A DNA stretch of 64,000 nt from positions 7,461,496-7,525,495 of the forward strand of contig CM021319.1 in NCBI GenBank assembly GCA_010645155.1, in the 5' to 3' direction. Numbering within the stretch: position 1 is the stretch's first letter; every line of letters starts with the position of its first letter. The notes beneath the pieces are model-generated. The model was not told the DNA's origin and ran no database searches. It worked only from the letters and a program-made list of their open reading frames with translations. Positions 62,305 through 64,000 of this stretch are shown here, piece after piece. The stretch is from Tigriopus japonicus (lineage: Eukaryota; Arthropoda; Copepoda; Harpacticoida; Harpacticidae). A program made the translations under genes and the position numbers.

Positions 62305-64000
62305 ATGCGTCTTGTTGCGAGTTTAGTTCTCAGCGCTATTGCGGCCTCATGTTTGGTGTCGGGATCCTATATTCCGCCTTACATCGAAGGCGAGCCTTTG
62401 ACCATGGTTGTAACAGCCTTGGATCCTCCAGATATTCGTGAAGCCCCTCTGTATAGGATTGAGATCACTGTTCAGGATGCTCAAGGCGAGATCATTCCGG
62501 GAATGGTTCACAGAACCTTTGCCGAGTTCAAAACCTTGGATGAAGAGGTACTGTTCGGAATTACTTTGAAATGCCAGCTAGCATAGCCGTGGTATTTCTT
62601 AAACATCCAAATATAGTTTATAGATAGGTGATTTGTAGCATTGAGTGTTCCACGGAGGATAATTTTACAGGGTGCGCCACACGGACAAAGAAGATTGAAA
62701 TCCCGGACAAAGCTTGTTTAAAATCAGTACAAATTTCTATCTCAACTCTACATTAAGGTTTTCAGTAATAACCAAATTTATCTAATGGCTATCGTTTGAC
62801 TACGAAATTGAGTTGCATGACTGTTTTTAATAAATTTATTTTTGTCAAATGTATTTAACAAAATATTATCAAATGGTTTAATCTTCAAGAGCATCATCTC
62901 TTGCAGTCAACAAGGTTGCATCCAAGCCCGACATATTTTGATTCTATTAACGCTAATCTTCCTCTTTGAAATTCATCTGATAGAAATGAGGATTAGGACT
63001 GAGCTTTAGAAGAATTTTGATTCAAAATCTGATGATTCATCATGCATATTTTATGTAGAAATACGTACCCTTTCAAACTGCTTCTTTTTCCTTGTTTGGT
63101 TTTTTAGTGACGCATCCTGTAAGATCCTGTTTAGTTTCTAGTTGAGCAATATCATCAGAAAAGTACGACCATGCCTGATTCATGGCTCATGAGATTTGAT
63201 TCGTCTTACTTAGGATCAATGTATCTGTAGATTCGAGAACAATAAGGAACGCCAAAGAATAAGTGCAACATTTTGTTTGCAATGTGTTATCAGCAATAGT
63301 TTTACACTGGCTAGCTTTAGGATGTTTCTATGAACATGAAATGGAAAAAATGGCCATAAAAAATGTCTTCTGGCCTATAAAAATGGCAATCATTTGCATT
63401 GCATTTTCTTCCAAGCATAGAATGATTTTCATGAGCTTTCCCTGTTCCTCTCAAATCCTTTTGAGACATATAGTCCTATGAGGGATCATTTAATGTCATG
63501 TGCACACTCTTGAAATTATAGTGCTCTAGTCTAAACAGATTAGAACTGGACGCAAGTGGCTGCAAAATAACCGACTTTCGATTGGTCAAAACTAAGAGTC
63601 TTGGTTACAAATATTGAATGCAATCATAGGTTGATCGAACCGTGCTGGGTGGAGTAGAGTTGGTTCTGCCTGACGAAGAATCTGCCTCCCTTGAAAACCT
63701 TAATGACTACCTTCAAATTGTGGCTGGAAATGCCGAACTTATGGCTTCTCACTTGGTCCAAGATTTCATGGGAATCAACTGGAGTGGAACAGATATTGGA
63801 TTCATGAACAACTTTGAAGAATTCATGGAGATGCTTTTACTCAAACGAGTGCCCCATTTTATGCCCGAACCTCCTGTGATTGAGGAGGAAGACTTCTTGG
63901 CACCTGAGACACCCTTTGAGGTCTACGTCTATTTCATGGCCTTTAGACATAACAAGCTCCATACCGCCGAGTTCTTGGAGTTCTTCAGAAAATATACTGA
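62305..64000 (+). CDS. Secreted protein with PX-like domain (partial, runs off the window)
   Basis: Two exons are visible, 62,305-62,547 and 63,630 onward, joined in phase 0 across a 1,082-bp intron; the frame is still open at 64,000. Residues 1-20 form a clear signal peptide (MRLVASLVLSAIAASCLVSG). Residues about 31-130 follow the PX layout: a beta-strand pair (YRIEITVQDAQGEI), an RTFAEF motif (70-75) where PX domains have RRYSDF, and a helical end LNDYLQIVAGNAELM...LVQDFMGI typical of PX C-termini. After it comes an acidic Pro-rich linker and a new region (EVYVYFMAFRHNKL...). Known family: PX domains are cytosolic phosphoinositide binders. Here the Arg that contacts the 3-phosphate is Thr71 and the protein is exported, so lipid binding is doubtful. 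Function unknown. Confidence 0.75.
62666..63121. mobile_element. Mariner/Tc1-type MITE in the PX-like gene intron
   Basis: The element 62,668-63,119 (452 bp) is flanked by TA on both sides (62,666-62,667 and 63,120-63,121). Its ends are CAGGGTGCGCCAC and, in reverse complement, CAGGATGCGTCAC, matching at 11 of 13 positions. TA duplication and CAGGGTG-type ends are characteristic of the IS630-Tc1-mariner group. The interior is AT-rich without a transposase frame. It sits inside the intron 62,548-63,629. Confidence 0.6.

Overview
The window is nuclear DNA of an animal, most probably an arthropod. GT-AG introns of 44 to about 1,080 bp split every recognised gene, the conserved proteins are of animal type (GET4, MED24), and there is no operon structure. 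Compact genes with introns under 100 bp, Ser/Gly/Asn/His homopolymer tracts and many tetranucleotide repeats would suit a small crustacean such as a copepod. That placement is an inference; no species-specific marker is present.

Layout. (1) At the left edge, on the minus strand, is one Ser/Gly-rich coding exon (689-1264). It ends in a short sequence resembling the segment just before the first conserved block of TALE homeodomain proteins (PKNOX/Prep, Meis/Hth); the rest of that gene lies left of the window. (2) From 1265 to about 53,930 there is no gene I can support. This ~53 kb interval holds microsatellites, miniature transposons (a hairpin element and a relative, a hAT-type element, a ~240 bp foldback), tRNA-derived relics and a perfect 20-bp palindrome. 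If the left exon belongs to a developmental transcription factor, this interval could be its long intron and/or regulatory landscape. (3) From 53.9 kb to the right edge is a dense gene cluster: GET4 (minus, five exons), MED24 (plus, four exons), a secreted beta/gamma-crystallin-like protein (minus, four exons, none of them obvious as a long ORF), and a secreted protein with a PX-like fold (plus, running off the right edge).

Relations. GET4 and MED24 are head to head, 1.49 kb apart; both are housekeeping proteins (tail-anchored protein delivery, Mediator tail). MED24 and the crystallin-like gene are tail to tail with only 15 bp between stop codons, so their 3' UTRs must overlap. The crystallin-like and PX-like genes are head to head with 466 bp between start codons, so they share one short upstream region and might be co-expressed secreted products. 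The most novel content is these last two genes: a small secreted Greek-key protein with a furin-like site, and a PX-like domain behind a signal peptide that lacks the usual phosphoinositide-binding arginine.
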